From Ailanthus altissimus (lineage: Eukaryota > Streptophyta > Magnoliopsida > Sapindales > Simaroubaceae), in NCBI GenBank assembly GCA_946807835.1, contig OX327686.1, forward strand, positions 16,058,001 to 16,122,000: a stretch of 64,000 nt of DNA, given 5' to 3'. Positions 25,380 through 38,200 of this stretch are shown here, piece after piece (positions within the stretch are counted from its first letter, which is position 1; every line of letters begins with the position of its first letter). A program made the translations under genes and the position numbers. A model generated the notes under the pieces. That model ran no database searches and was not told the DNA's origin. It saw nothing but the letters and a program-made list of their open reading frames with translations.

Positions 25380-25795
25380 AAAATCTAGTAATTTACTATG
25401 GTTAAGTTAACTAAAGTATATAGTTAAATGGTGGGAACTACTTTAGGTTAACTTAGAAACCTAGTAAGGACATAAATATAATTTCACTTAATGATTATTT
25501 AATTGTTAAATAATTCAAATGATTATTTATTTATTTAATAGTTAAATAAATAATTTAATTTAACTATGGTTAAGAGTTAACTATATGGTTAAGTTAAGTT
25601 AACCTTAATGGTTAAGTAAAAGTTAACCTAACTATAGTTAAGTTAGTTAACTATAGTTAGAATATTTAAATGTTCATTTAACCTAACTAGAGTTAAGAGT
25701 TAACTATGGTTAGAATATTTAAATGTTCATTTAACCTAACTAGAGTTAAGAGTTAACTATGGTTAGGTTAGGTTAAATGCAAATTAAAATTAAGT
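25380..25795. repeat. GGTTAA/TTAACC repeats with a 53-bp tandem duplication
   Basis: Many overlapping AACTATAGTT and GTTAACTTAAC words, largely self-complementary, in the 3' part of A5. Within them a 53-bp unit beginning TAGAATATTTAAATG is repeated in tandem at 25658 and 25711. Confidence 0.85.
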
Positions 25796-26629
25796 GTAAT
25801 AAATTAAAATTAAATTCATTTGTATATATTAGCCAAATATAATTAAATTCATAAGTTTGTTAAAATTTTCTTTTTGCTAAAAAATTTGGCTAGCCATTAT
25901 AAAGAGAGAAAAGAGAAATTGTTTTCTTATTTTGGATTCAAGTTGTTGAATTCATAATTTTTTTTATAAGGCATTAAAACCAATTTAGTAAAAGAGGTTT
26001 TGATTAATTGATTAAGTATTAATCAAAAGAAAAAATCAAGAACATAAGTTTAAGTTGTTAAACTTTTGCTGGATTAAAGATTGTCATTCTAAATAATCAA
26101 ACTCACCATTGTTGATTACTAGAATTGATCAAAGATTACATTTCGGTGGACTTCAACAATTTTAATCCAAAGGCTTCAAATTTCTCAATTTGGTTTATGT
26201 TAATTTTCTTAATATGTAATAATTGTGTTTACTGCAAAGTTTTAAGCTTTCACTATTTACTTATATGTATGAGATATGTATATTTTGTTGTTAAACACAA
26301 AATCCACATGCAATCATCCTTGATAAATCCACTCACAACACTATTAATTATAAAAAAAAAGCATAGCTCTTTTGGTGAAGAGGGAGCTATGGTTCATTGA
26401 GGTTTTAGGTTTAACAACTGGTGGCAACTTTTTTAATTATTAATATCTAAACTGTAATATAACAAAAAATAAATGTGTTTCTAAAAGTAAAAAAAGCTTC
26501 AGCCAAAGTGGCAAAGTAGCCTTCAACTTATATAAGATCCCCAGTTTTACTCTTAACTTTATCAAAAACTTAATTTTTATTAGTTAATACATTAAAGTTG
26601 ATATAATAAAAAAAATAAAATGCACTTTA

Positions 26630-28706
26630 TATTAGGGTCGGTGCTTACGTGCCATCCCTGAATGTATATATACTTGTGTATTTATACAAGTGTACATTCC
26701 CATTAAATCGCTAATACTCATTTATATGGTACTATGTATGTAACGTTACAGACATTATAGATCTGAAGGAGTTTGGATTAGATCTTAAAGAGTTTGGATA
26801 AGGGCTTAGATTTAGCCATGTTGAGACATATAATTGCTAAATGTTAGCACAACTAAGTGTTAGCTAGTTATAATACTCAGCAGATCTAAGAGTTAGAGTC
26901 TTGTTTGTAATGGGACATAGACATGGGAATATACTAGTAACTGCATAGTTGCAAAAGTTACAATCGGGTGCCAGGAAATGCATGTTGTGCAATTATGTTC
27001 TCGAATAATTATCCTTGATCTATTTCTACCGATGCGGGTCTGTCGATGGATACCTTTATATATAGATCAACATATGTCGTACCTATAGGGTATAGATGAT
27101 CATTCTTATCCGACCGTGAGCTTGGAGCTCGTATTGACATATGGGTATCCAGTTAGGACTGGATATGGGACAGACTCACGAGGGCCTCTGATAGACACCC
27201 AATGTATGCCATCAACTGAGGGTCCTCTCGAGTTTAGTAGTGGTCCTTTGATCTGAGTGCCACGATGGGCTTGTAAGTGATCCACTATATTTTGGTTTCA
27301 CGCATGTCACATAACCTTTTATGGTGTGACCGCTAGGCATCGCTGGGTATGGTCCGATACTTATGGAGTCTGGTGCGTACAGATATAGGATCCGTCAGCT
27401 CCCATATGGGATTAGATATCTAGATGCTTCGAGACTGTATCTCAGAAGTTTTGTGGCCATAAGTAATCATCCCAGGAAAAAGTTCTGTCAAGGTAGAACA
27501 ATATGGCAAATGCGTTTGTGCATATTGTTCAATGAGATACGAGTTTGGAGATAAGACATGGATGAGCATTAGAGGATTTGACGGTGATAATCTATATCCT
27601 CGCACATCTAGGATATCATGACGGAAGGATTATACATATGCGTTATAGCCTCAACTTGCATGGTTCAACGCGCTGATTTGTATATCCGTGACATGTGCGT
27701 GGGGCATTGCTTACGGACTCATAGAATAGTTTCATTTGATGAATCGAGCGTAGGACCTAAAGAGTCCCACGATATCGAGTGTACTCATTGTGCACTGGGG
27801 CAGCGTGCCGGATTAAATTGTTTAATCCATCAATATTTAGCAATACCACAGGAATGCGTGCACGCCTGTATTTAAGTGTTGAATATAATAATGAGTTAAT
27901 AATTGTTATTTACTAATTGTATAATGACACGTAGCGTATTGTGGCCCTTAGTTAAGTTTACCTAAGTGTGGGATTTGGTGAGACCCATTAGGGGGTAAAC
28001 TTGGTGACTATTTATGAGAGGCAAAATGGTCATTTCTTATTTTGATTATTTAATAGTTAAATAATCAAAATATCTTTCTTTTTATATAATATAATATAAT
28101 ATTTTATTATTATTATATTATTATTTATATTATATATTATATTATATTATATATTATTATTATATTATATATATTAAGAGAAAAAGAGAGAAATAAGCAA
28201 GATTGTGTGTGATTTGGGCATTTGATGCCCTAGAGAGAAAAGAGAGGAAATGGAGAGGAGAGAAGAAGAAGAAGAAAGAAAAGAAAAAAGGAAAATAAAA
28301 CTGTTTCATTTTTCTCGTTGGTGTCTTAGAAGCAATTGAGAATTGCTTCATTCTTCATTTTTTTATCCTTTTGGAGAAAAGGATATAAACACACACCCGA
28401 CCATTTTAGAGATTAAGAGTTAATCTTAGGCTGAATATCAGGCTGCTGTCTAGCTCACCAAGCCCATCGAGTTGGTGACTAGAACTGTACATGAGTTGGT
28501 CTCTATGCGGAGTCCGAGGAAATACGTGTATAACGTTACACGTTGTGGTGAGCTCTCAAACTTTCTTATATATTAATGCGATTAATATATGTTATTTATT
28601 GTATGTTTCACGCTTCCGTTGGATTTAAATTCGTATATGATACGTATTTAGGTAATAAACACAATAGCACATGCATACACCCATACGTATATTAGATCTG
28701 CCAACA
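26630..28706 (+). mobile_element. Family A LTR, copy A2
   Basis: It starts TATTAGGGTCGGTGCTTACG and ends ATTAGATCTGCCAACA. It is the same subfamily as A1, which lies inverted at the left edge. No target duplication is seen (CTTTA against TAAGG) and no primer binding site follows. Only 289 bp separate it from the end of A5. Confidence 0.85.
28078..28300. repeat. AT-rich repeat and GA-rich leader in A2
   Basis: TATAATATTATTATTA-type low complexity at 28078-28178, then GAGAGAAGAAGAAGAAG at about 28255-28290. It mirrors 720-1075 in A1. Confidence 0.85.
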
Positions 28707-29070
28707 TAAGGCCAGCCTGATGGGTACCAACCTCGAACTCGTTAGGCATAGATGGATGAGATCCCGAGTTTGAGGGAGGGGAGGTACGTCCTGCGCCTAG
28801 GTGTGTTGGGGCATCGGTACCTTGGCATACTTTGGTAGACCCCAGGTGACAGCTAGGGTAGGCCTCACACGCTCTGACAAAAAGGCCAGCCTTTTTGTCA
28901 GACTGTATAGGGCCCACCAACACCTTGGTCCACCAGCTAGATGACACCTCAGAGCCATTGGCGCCCTACTCACAGAATCCTCAGGTTACCTGCGTCCCTA
29001 AGGAATCGAACCCCCGCCCCCATCTTTATGGAAGCCTTATAAGCCTTTAGAGATTCGTCCTTGTACTCAT
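28707..29070. other. GC-rich segment of unknown origin after A2
   Basis: An abrupt change to GC-rich sequence occurs exactly at the end of A2. It contains the hairpin at 28873-28902 and, near its right end on the reverse strand, GGGGGTTCGATTCC, which resembles a tRNA B box. The reverse-strand open frame 28648-28947 (99 residues) has no recognisable motif. It may be an RNA-derived repeat or a retroelement fragment. Confidence 0.45.
28873..28902. repeat. 14-bp perfect stem with 2-base loop
   Basis: TCTGACAAAAAGGC, CA, GCCTTTTTGTCAGA. The arms are exact complements. Confidence 0.95.
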
Positions 29071-29399
29071 CAAGACGATTTCAGCAAAAATCAAACCAAA
29101 TTGAATTGTGCCCAACTTTACTTGGTATATCCTAAACTTGGTGATGATGTTGCTTTCTTGCTATTTTATTAAGGCCGATTTTGGATTTTCCTTGTCTACG
29201 ATGTAAATACTAATGATTTTATTTGCCTAGTATAAATATGCTTTTAATTGTTAAATATGAGTGCTGGATTTTGATTGTTAGTGTTCATATATGAGAATTG
29301 TTCTTGGTGACAAACTTGGTTATGTATAATGATTTTGTTTGTTGAAAGAGTTTCAAGAAAATGAGTGTTGCATTTGGTGATATGGAAGTTTGCTATTGA
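29071..29399. other. No recognisable feature
   Basis: T-rich sequence with no open frame or repeat structure that I can identify. Confidence 0.5.
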
Positions 29400-29782
29400 T
29401 TCTTTATATAACCAAATTTATGACCGTTATAGCTCCTAACGGTCAAAAAGAGTAAAATATACTCTTTCACCTTTTCTTATTTTCGATTTCAATTTAATGA
29501 ATACATGTGCCCTAATAGCAATAGTGTCTTTTATTGAGGAGGACAGATTAATGTAGTGATAAATAATGTTATTATATTGATAATTGTTTTTTCTCAATAA
29601 TATATTCAGGTAACAACTAACAACTGTCATGAACAAAACATATACATTGCAAATGTATAGTATTTTTTATACACCATGTTATTATAACCTCACACAGATC
29701 ATTTCAATTTTCACATGAAAATATGGGATCATACTTTTTAAAATATTAAATTTCAAAATATAATGTATATATATATATATAT
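29400..29782. repeat. Paralogous segment, copy 1 (left of LTR H)
   Basis: It shares CCTAATAGCAATA-TGTCTTT, TAACAACTA-CAACTGTCAT, TAGTATTTTTTA and AAAATATTAAATTT, in the same order, with 50180-50452 plus 52270-52400. After LTR H the similarity resumes at about 31190 (GATTT-AAAATGT-ATCATCT against 52400-52430). Confidence 0.7.
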
Positions 29783-31180
29783 TGTGCAATTACCAAGTGC
29801 AAATGCATGTTGTCGTGAACAACTAATACAGAGTAAGTAGAGTATCGTTGCTACGAGAAATTTTTATTATTTTTAACCCATTACTAAAATTGTATCTTCT
29901 CACATTTATTTAGACAATTAATTTTTGATTTGTTAAGTTAAACTAAACACTAACAATACTAATCAATCCTAATTGCACAAATAATAAAGTGTATAATCAC
30001 TATATAGAGAGTATCTAGGACTATAGTTATCCCTTAATATGAATTTGTTATCCCAATTATTAATACCTCAATTCGAATTATTGATCACAACATAAAACTC
30101 ATTGCAAGCCTCTTCCGATGATTGAGCGACTATACGTCATTCTATCAATTATTTATATTCCTTTGGTAATAAGAATAAATTAAGATTCATGTATCAATTT
30201 GTCGTAGGCTTAACACTAAAATATCTTTTTCAAGTTTATACTAATGTTCCCTAATCATTCAATCACTAGTCCAGTATATTGAAAGCATTAAGAATAAACA
30301 AATTAAATAATAAAGAGTTCATAAGAATGGAATCAAATAAATCAAGTACACATATTGGGTTCAAAACTATAATCCTAAATAAGAAAATTAAATCAATGAT
30401 AAGAGTTTCATGGCTAAATACAATAATACTCATGATACAACCCAATCAAACCGAATATTATGAAGATAATGTGATCTCTACTCAATCCTTGATGTCAGTT
30501 GAATCCTCAAATGATTATCCAAATTGCTCTTGATATTATGTAATCCCTCTCCAAATAGCTTTAAATGTCATTCTTGCCTAATGTAGGATGATTTCTGGGT
30601 TAGGGTTGAGAGAAATTGGTTAAGGCTAGGCTAGGGGCCAGCCAAGCCACCACAAGAGTTCAAAAAGTGTGCTTTTATATAGTGCAGTAAAAGTTTAAAT
30701 GTTGCAGCACTTTGCCATGAACACTGGGCATTAGCTCGAATGTTGCCCTAACGCTGTGGATTTCTTCTTCTCGAAGCTGGGACATTCTTAGCATCCCAAG
30801 GTTCTTCTAGATTGCTAGGGCATTGAGAGCTTTGGAATACTCATGCGGTGTTAATCTTCTTCAACGTTGGGCGTTGTTCGACACGTATCAATGCTAGAGC
30901 ATAGACATTTCAATGCTGAGGAGTTCATCAACATGTACGAATGCTAGAGCTTAAGGGTTTGAACATTGGGGCATTCATCTATATTCTCCATCAAGTTTGA
31001 ATCTTTACTTTTTGACTCCAATTGTGACTATTTTTACTTCAGTTCCTTTTTTTCCTTTCTTATTATGATAAAACTTGGAAGAACAACATTCAATGTATAA
31101 ATGACTCTGAAATTACTAGAAAATGGACAATTCCTAAGATAATTTGAGGCCTAAATATATATCTAATTCATGCTTATCTA
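29783..31180 (-). mobile_element. Solo LTR H (Athila/Tat-type), ends approximate
   Basis: The reverse complement starts near TAGATAAGCATG and ends near TTGCACTTGGTAATTGCACA. It carries the shared 3' block (CAACGATACTCTACTTA...TTAGTTGTTC...TTGCACTTG), a TATA box, and many AATGCT/GGGCATT-type words at 30700-30975. It separates two parts of the paralogous segment, which confirms insertion. No clean target duplication was found, as the left edge lies in a (TA)n run. The short + open frame at 30279-30533 is not coding. Confidence 0.7.
30672..30681 (-). promoter_or_regulatory. TATA box of LTR H
   Basis: TATATAAAAG on the reverse strand, in the middle of the LTR and downstream of the repeated AATGCT words in transcript order. 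Confidence 0.5.
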
Positions 31181-31759
31181 TTTAATCATGTGATTTTAAA
31201 ATGTAATCATCTTTTTTTCGTAGCGGTTTTTTTACCATAGCCACTAAACTCGTGGGAATGCAGATAAGCATTGTTGAAGTACTAGTTGTAGTTGCAATTA
31301 CAAATTTGCCACTTCTTGTTTCATATCTTCTCGTCATTGTTGGTCAACTATATGCTTGTTTGTTAAACGTAAAATTGTCGTCAATTCTATTTTTGAAATG
31401 CATGCACATCCAAGTTAAACTAGTTAAGGAATTTAGAAATATAGAGCACAAAGGGCAACTGGGCTCCTAATGCTTTCCCACTGCCTCTACTTGTTATCCC
31501 CTTAGATTTTGTGTTAAAATAGTTCTGAAAGATATAAGACAAAAGATAGAAAAATACAATTAAACTAACGTTGCATTCTCTTTTTGACACATGAGCCTTC
31601 TCACTCAATATCTCACTAATTATATTTTCTTTCCACCATACTACTTATGATACCATTGCTACAGTATTTAGCAAATCTATAGAAGGTCTTGTAATTTATG
31701 TGTAAAAGTTCTCTTATAATGCTATCATCATCACTGTCACCAACTTGAATAATGCTAAG
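31181..31759. other. No recognisable gene
   Basis: Two short open frames (31252-31470 on +; 31420-31608 on -) have no motif. The paralogous segment at 52430-52540 lacks most of this stretch, so it may be an insertion. Confidence 0.4.
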
Positions 31760-33460
31760 GTCTTTAGTTATCATCACTAGTACATTCGTCGTTTGCTGTC
31801 ACCAAATCAACATTCTCCTCAACTACATCCCTATTCATCGCAACAATTTATAATTTGATGGTGTTGTTTTCATTCTTACTGAAAACCTTAGTGTTGCGGA
31901 TATCAAGTCATGCTCTTCAGTTTGACACTCTTATGACATCAAATAAGTCACAACTTTGATACCATTTTTATTCTATGTGCACTAGAAACCATAACTCACA
32001 TTATAAGTAAGAACATATAAGATCAACACATCAATAAAGATAAAGAAAACAAACCAATCAGTAAGACACAAGATATACGTGGTTCGACCCAAAATTGCCT
32101 ACGTCTACGGAGGATCCATGATCCAGCTTCTTATTATTGATATAGATCACTAAGTATCTTTTTATATCATCAATGATCTCACAAGACCCCTTAGTATCTC
32201 CCATAGAGACCTCTAAGTATTTACCCTTGATCACCATGACTCCCTAAGACCTCTTAGTATCTCATCAAAAGAAATTTTTATAAGGAATACAAGAATAGCC
32301 CGAGCATCTAAGTCAAAAGGATTTATGGTATTTCTATTGTTCACTCAAGAACCAAAAGAAAACACTCCCAAAGGTTACACCCTAGTGCACCACGCACTTA
32401 GTGACTACCTAACTTCTCTATTCTCTCTTATGGTTACATCTTGAAACTTTAGATGCTTGATTTTTTCTTGTATTTAGAATGGTTTATATAGTGAAAAAAA
32501 TACTCTTAGAAATCCTAAACCTAGTTGGAACAAGATGCTTACTTGTAAGAGTCATAATCCCACTTAAAGAACTCAATTGAGCCAAAATAAGAAATACTCT
32601 AAAGTAGTCACGTAAATAGTAATTAAGAGAACAGTACCCTCAATTGAACAGTAATCGCCGTGAACAATATTCGCCCCCGCTAGCACAGTACTCCCCTGTG
32701 AACAATGTTGCCTGCATGAACAGTATCCCCCTTCTTTTGCCTTTCCATTTTGCTCCTCCCTTATACACTCAATGTGTACTTGACTTCATAATAACTCTTC
32801 TTTTAATATTCATCTCAATTCTTGCCTATATAAGATTGTTGAATCAACAATTTTCAATACTTAAGATGGGCACTAGACAACAACTTTGAAAGAGCATCAA
32901 ATTTTGAAATCATGGTCTCTAATCACCAAGGACTTTATCTCATTTCCGGCCTTTCTTTTGCCAAAACTCTTTACATTTTGGTGTTTTGGCCAAGAAGAAG
33001 GTTGAGAATTGGATAATCTTCTAAGTAGAGGAAGATACGTGGTATTAGAGACTAGTATTTCATAACTTGACATCAATTTTAAATGAGCAATAAAATTCAA
33101 AATATTGGTCTCCAATCTCACATAATTCCTGATGTTTAGAAGACTATCTCGTTCCTGTCCTTCCTTATAGCCAAAACTTTAAAATTTTAGGAGTTTTGGC
33201 TGAGAACGAGATAGAGTTCTTGGCAAAGCAAATACGTGGAATTGGAGACTAGGATTTCGAAGCTTGATGCTGATTTAAAGTTGTTGTCTTGTGCCCACTA
33301 TAATGCTAAGGTTTCGAGCGAGAGTGACAACAACAACATCAAATTGGAGACTGTTGTATTGAATAGGGATAAAGTCGAGGATAAAATTAATTTCATGACA
33401 GCAAATGAGGATGGTAATGGTGCCATTTTTTTTTGGGTTAAGACATATCGGCCCTAGTGG
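31760..33460. repeat. Inverted-repeat cluster of coiled-coil coding fragments, locus 1
   Basis: One short coding segment recurs on both strands: reverse at about 31760-31990 and 32897-32930, forward at about 33028-33080, reverse at about 33085-33130 and forward at 33228-33460. Between them are hairpins with GCCAAAAC / GTTTTGGC arms (about 32958-32990 and 33171-33201). Between about 31990 and 32640 lies unrelated sequence containing ATACGTGGTTCGACCC and CCTACGTCTACGGAGG, a pairing I recall as common in dispersed plant repeats. Locus 2 is at 52525-53055. Confidence 0.7.
33230..33457 (+). pseudogene. Coiled-coil fragment, forward arm of locus 1
   Basis: The frame reads ELETRISKLDADLKLLS and later ESDNNNIKLETVVLNRD, with a heptad-like pattern of Leu and Ile. 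It corresponds to LKLDVELKFLS and NENNAINLKI at locus 2. I cannot name the family; such segments occur at the C-termini of plant mobile-domain-like and transposon proteins. The open frame of 73 codons starts inside the repeat and is not an intact gene. Confidence 0.4.
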
Positions 33461-33924
33461 AGATCGTTCAACGGAGAGATGCGAGTTATAAAGGCTGAGA
33501 GTGTATGCTACAGTAGAATCGAGAAGGCTGATTGAAGGGTCACTGAAAGGGCACTCTTACTGAAGGTTCACTCACGGGTCATTCAAGATTTACTGAAGGG
33601 TTAGATTGGTTACACACAACCATATTGTCCATAAAGCACCACCTTTTTTTTTTTCCAAAGACCATGTCAGATTGTCTAGACATCGTATTGATATTGAAAA
33701 CATGTGATCGTTGTGATACAGTAAAATCTTACTTTTAATTATAGTTTATTTTATCTAGTTAACTTTTAACTGGTTACTTACAATATGGTTGCGTGTAACC
33801 ATATCCGTGGCATGAGTTAAGGTTGTTGTAAATGTTCATTCATTGAACGATAAAATTACCATTGAAAAAGAGCTAGAAAGGAAAAATAAATAGTAAAACA
33901 CACTTTTAAAAAACAAAATAAGAA

Positions 33925-34015
33925 TTTTCTATTGCCATGAATCAAACCTGGAACTTTTGGGTGAGAGACGTATGCCCTAGCCATATAGGCTTACAATGGT
34001 GTTTTTGGAAGTTAT
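33925..34015 (-). mobile_element. tRNA-derived SINE-like fragment
   Basis: On the reverse strand, TAAGCCTATATGGCTAG resembles an A box and CAGGTTTGATTCA a decayed B box. It shares CTCACCCAAAAGT with the copy at 49640-49725. Confidence 0.5.
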
Positions 34016-34029
34016 TCTTCATAAATTTA

Positions 34030-35280
34030 ATAATATAAATAAATATAAAATTTGATAGTTTTGGCAGCTTGTTGATATTGATGACATCCAATCAACTTGC
34101 CATGCTTAAGGTTACGTTTTTACTATTCTTTTTTATTTATAAAGTAATATTTTGGCAGTTTTACTTACTTTCTAATTGGTGGATTGGGCAATGACGAAAT
34201 AATTGTTGTATAAGAGATTGAGAAGAAAAATAAATAATAAAACCCACCTATTTGCTTAAAGTATAATAATCATTTAAATATACTTTCTCAATATGAGAAT
34301 AATGGATTTCATTTTATTAAGCTACATATTGATAATTTCTTACTGTGTTGTTAGTTGTTCAGTATATATACTTGTTACATTAAACTCGTAATTTAGTGAT
34401 GGAATATTTCATTCTATCACAGAAGAGCGCATCGATTGACAATTAAATTTGGTAAGTGAATAACCATAGCATGATTTTTCAACAATATTTCCCAAGACAT
34501 ATAATATTAAAATTATATAGTAATTAAGAAAAAATATCCTTAACTTATGTATGTGAATCTCTATTCAATAACAAAGAAATCACTTCTTATGAAATAAATG
34601 CATGAGTACACATAACTATATTTGGTAAGTCATCAGCTATTGTATTTTTTGGACATGTTTTGATGAATTCAATACTTATTCTATCTCACAAGTGGCTATA
34701 GAGAAATTTTCAACTTTAGGATCAGCCATTGGATGCCAATGGAGCTGTCAGTAGAACAAATTAATCCCAATCATATACGTGCACAGCTATAATAACGTAC
34801 GGATGTGATGTTGCCATTGGCCTCTATTTAGAGGGTGTGGATGGATTGTTTTGTTTTTGTATAATTTTTTTCCTTTTGTAAACCTCCTGCCAATTGAGAA
34901 GCAAAAAAGTTCCAGCTACAGGAAGATCTTGGCAGACATCCATAACTACCAATCTCTGATGATAATTATGGTTTCTTCTTAAGCAGCGGAGAGAACATGT
35001 TTCACCTTCATTCACGTGCTTTAGGGATCCTTATATTTGATGTCGCCTCGAAGCCGCTAATATTACATGCTTAGTGTGTATTCATGGCAGAGCCTCGGGC
35101 TCCTTAAAAGGATAGAATTGGTATTGTGTTCTGTTTATTTTTAAAAAAAATTCATTTCTACACTAATATTATAAAGTAGGGATGATATTGGATGGAGATT
35201 CTTAGTATGAGAAAATAAGATTCCATTTTGAGAAATGAGAAAACAAGTTGATTGGATGTGAATTGGACATTTGGTATATG
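34030..35280. other. No recognisable gene
   Basis: AT-rich DNA. The reverse open frame 34824-35015 (63 residues, including RLVVMDVCQDLPVAGTF) ends near a possible splice donor (GGAG|GTTTAC), but no family is recognised and no second exon could be joined. It is followed by the target site of element C. Confidence 0.45.
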
Positions 35281-35285
35281 AACAT

Positions 35286-38200
35286 TGATGAGTATGATTT
35301 TAACATATATTTTGGCTCAGTTTTAATTTTAATTCTAATTGTTTTTTAAGTAATTGTATGATATTTATGTACTTAAATGTTAATTTTACAGGATAGATGA
35401 TGAAATGATAAATTAGAGGGAAAAGCATAAAAAATTGAGCCAAAGAGTTGAAATTTAGACTAGACATCAAAAGAAAGAGATAAACGCCCCAACGTTTTAT
35501 CATAAAATGTGAAAGTAGTCATCCATTTGGATGAACGCCCAGCGTTAACTTGCCGATGACCTTGCATTTTTGGAAAAGTGGATGCTGTGGCGTAAGTATT
35601 CATAAGAAGTTGCATAATTTTTCAAGAATCCTCAAGACAGCCAATGCTCCCATGTTGGTTCAGTGGCACAGCCGTATTATAACTATTGGAGATGGTGCTC
35701 ACGTGCTATTCAAATATTATATAAATATTAATTATTTAATATTTATATAATATACATTTCGAATAAAATCGTTAATATTAAATATATATGGTAAGATACT
35801 TGTCTTATTTCAGACATTGTATGATCTAAAAGAATTTAGATTTGGTATAAAGGAATTCAGATCAGTGCTAAGAGTTATAAGTGCTAAGGGTTAATACTAT
35901 TAAGTGTTAATAGGTTATAAGAGTTAGTGAATTCTAAGAGATAGAACTTTATTTGAAATAGGATGAAGATGTGAGAATATATTAATAATGACATAGTTGC
36001 AAGGAATTACAAATGGTACTAGAAAATGTCATTATACAGTATGTTTTCGAACACCTTGTTCCTGATCTACTTTATCGATGCGAGTCTATTGGTGAAACAT
36101 TTTTATCTAAATCAGTCTATGTCTATATTTAGATAGTCCAGATAGTTAGTCTTAGCAAATTATGAGCTTAGTGGAAGCTCATATAGTAATACAATTTTTC
36201 AGTGAGGGCTGGATACTGAACAAACTCTTGAGGACCTCTAATAGACATCTCATGAAGCTGTCAATAGTAGGTTTTATTGAGTTGAGTAGTATTCGTAGAC
36301 CTTTTACCTGAGCGCTATAATGGGCTTGTAAGTTATCCACTATACTTTGGTTCCATGTATGTCAGAGACCTCTTATAGTCTGACCGTTGGGTGTCACTGG
36401 GTATGGTTCGATGCTCATGTAGTCCGGTGTATGTAGATATAGGATTCGTCAGCTCACATGGATGAGTTATATATCCCAATGCTCTAAAAAATTATTTCAA
36501 AATTTTTTTTGGCCAGAAGTATAAACCTCGAAAAAAATTTCGTAGTATTAAAGAATATTGTAACAGTGTTTATGGATATTGTTTATAAAACTACAAATCT
36601 GGAGATAAGTTAATGGTCAAGCAAATAGAGATTTGACGGTGATGATCTATATTTTTACTCTTCTAGGATATAGGTGACGGAGAGATTATACTAATATGTT
36701 ATGACCTCAGCTTATATGGCTTAACACGCTGCTTTGTAATATCTGTAACGTGTGTGTAAGGTATCATTCATGGACGTATAGAGGAGTTCTATATGATAAA
36801 ATGAATGTGGACCTAGAGAGTCCCACAATATGAAGTGTACTTGTTGCGCACAGGGGGCAACTAATTGGATTGAATAGTTCGATTTAGGAAATTTCAGTAA
36901 AACGGATATTTATTTCAAGATCCATCAGGATGTGCACTTATCAAGATTTAAGTGTTAACTACATCATTTAATTAGTTAACAAAAATTATTAACCAATAGG
37001 ATGATGACAAGTGACATACTTTAGACCATTGATTGTTTGACTTGAATTGACTAAATTGTCAGTGCTTGTATGGCAAGCAAGATCAACAAATTCATGCAAA
37101 ATTATTTTTTTTTTAATTATTATTATTTAGTAAAATGCACAATTAAACAAAAGGGTATGGTTTGGTTATGCATAATGGGGGCCTTAGTTGATAAATTAAA
37201 GAGGAAAATTAACATATAAAATAAAATTGTTTCATTTTTGGAGATAATGGATTTTAGTTCAGCCAACAAGTGAGAAGAGAGAGTTTGGTGTTTTCTTAAG
37301 CAAATGTTGTCTTTCATTAAACACTATTCATCTTCTTCTTCATTCAAGTTGGTGGGTGGCCATTTTGGAGCAATAGAGATAACTGTTTTTTTGTTCAATA
37401 GTGGAATAAACAAAAACAATTTCATTGCTTTGAAACAAATACATTTTAGTTAAATTATTTAACTAAAATCCAAGTTTAAAGAGTTAATCAAAATTGTGTT
37501 TAAGAGTTAAACCATTGTTGCTAGAATTGGAGCTGCTATTCTAAAGATCCAAGCCCACCTTAGTTGGATCCTAGAATTGCCAAGGAGTATACTTTAAGGT
37601 GGACTCTGGTTTTGAATTGGATTCAAAAGTTTTCAAAGGCTTACAAGGTGATTTTTTAATCTCAATCTCATTAGTGTAATGAAACTTAAATTTAAATGTG
37701 TTTGGTGTATTAAGAAATTAGAATTTTGGTTTTGCTATGCTATATGTATGTATGACATGCATAAGTTTATGTTGATGAATACATTGCATATGCATGCACC
37801 CCATTATAATAGCACGCTCACAATAACACCCAAGCATTGCATAATAAGAACGTTATAACATTCATATAGTACAGCTGGAAATGCTCTTGTGTTTAAAGGG
37901 AAAATGTCACAGCATTACTACTTTTTCCTGCATTATGAAAAGCCATTATTTTGAATTTTTTTAGGAGGGTAGACATTTCAACTTCGGTGCTTTACTAAAG
38001 TAGACTCTTCTAAGTAAAAAAATCTTCCTTTTTGGTAAAAACAAATAGCAATTAATAATTAGAACAAACTCGAAAGAAGAAAAACATGATCAAGTTGTTG
38101 GAGACTTCTTATAAGAGACATCATTGGAGCTTGAACCTTGGAAGACTAAAAAGACTAAAGGCTTCAAGAGTGTCTACAACTAGTTTCCATTATGAGTCTG

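Larger units (their letters stand above)
22648..26340 (+). mobile_element. Family A solo LTR, copy A5, with CTATT target duplication, split by LTR B
   Basis: It starts TATCAGGGTTTGTGCTTACG (TG mutated to TA) and ends CCACTCACAACA. CTATT flanks it at 22643-22647 and 26341-26345. Solo LTR B was inserted later at 22796-24303, between TATGATCTGAATG and TGTTCAGATC; removing B and one GAATG restores the family sequence. The 3' third holds GTTAAC-type repeats. Confidence 0.9.

Noticed and set aside
302..28706. A1 and A2 as terminal inverted repeats of one 28-kb element.
   Set aside because: Both are LTRs of the same family with other independent insertions between them, and neither flank pair matches as a target duplication.
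34824..35040. A 63-residue reverse open frame ending at a possible splice donor, with a conserved-looking segment.
   Set aside because: No family is recognised and no neighbouring exon can be joined in frame; it may be chance.
35550..35750. Short open frame with a counterpart at 48146-48394.
   Set aside because: Both lie in the LTRs of element C, in a region of repeated AACGCC words, with no start or end in common.
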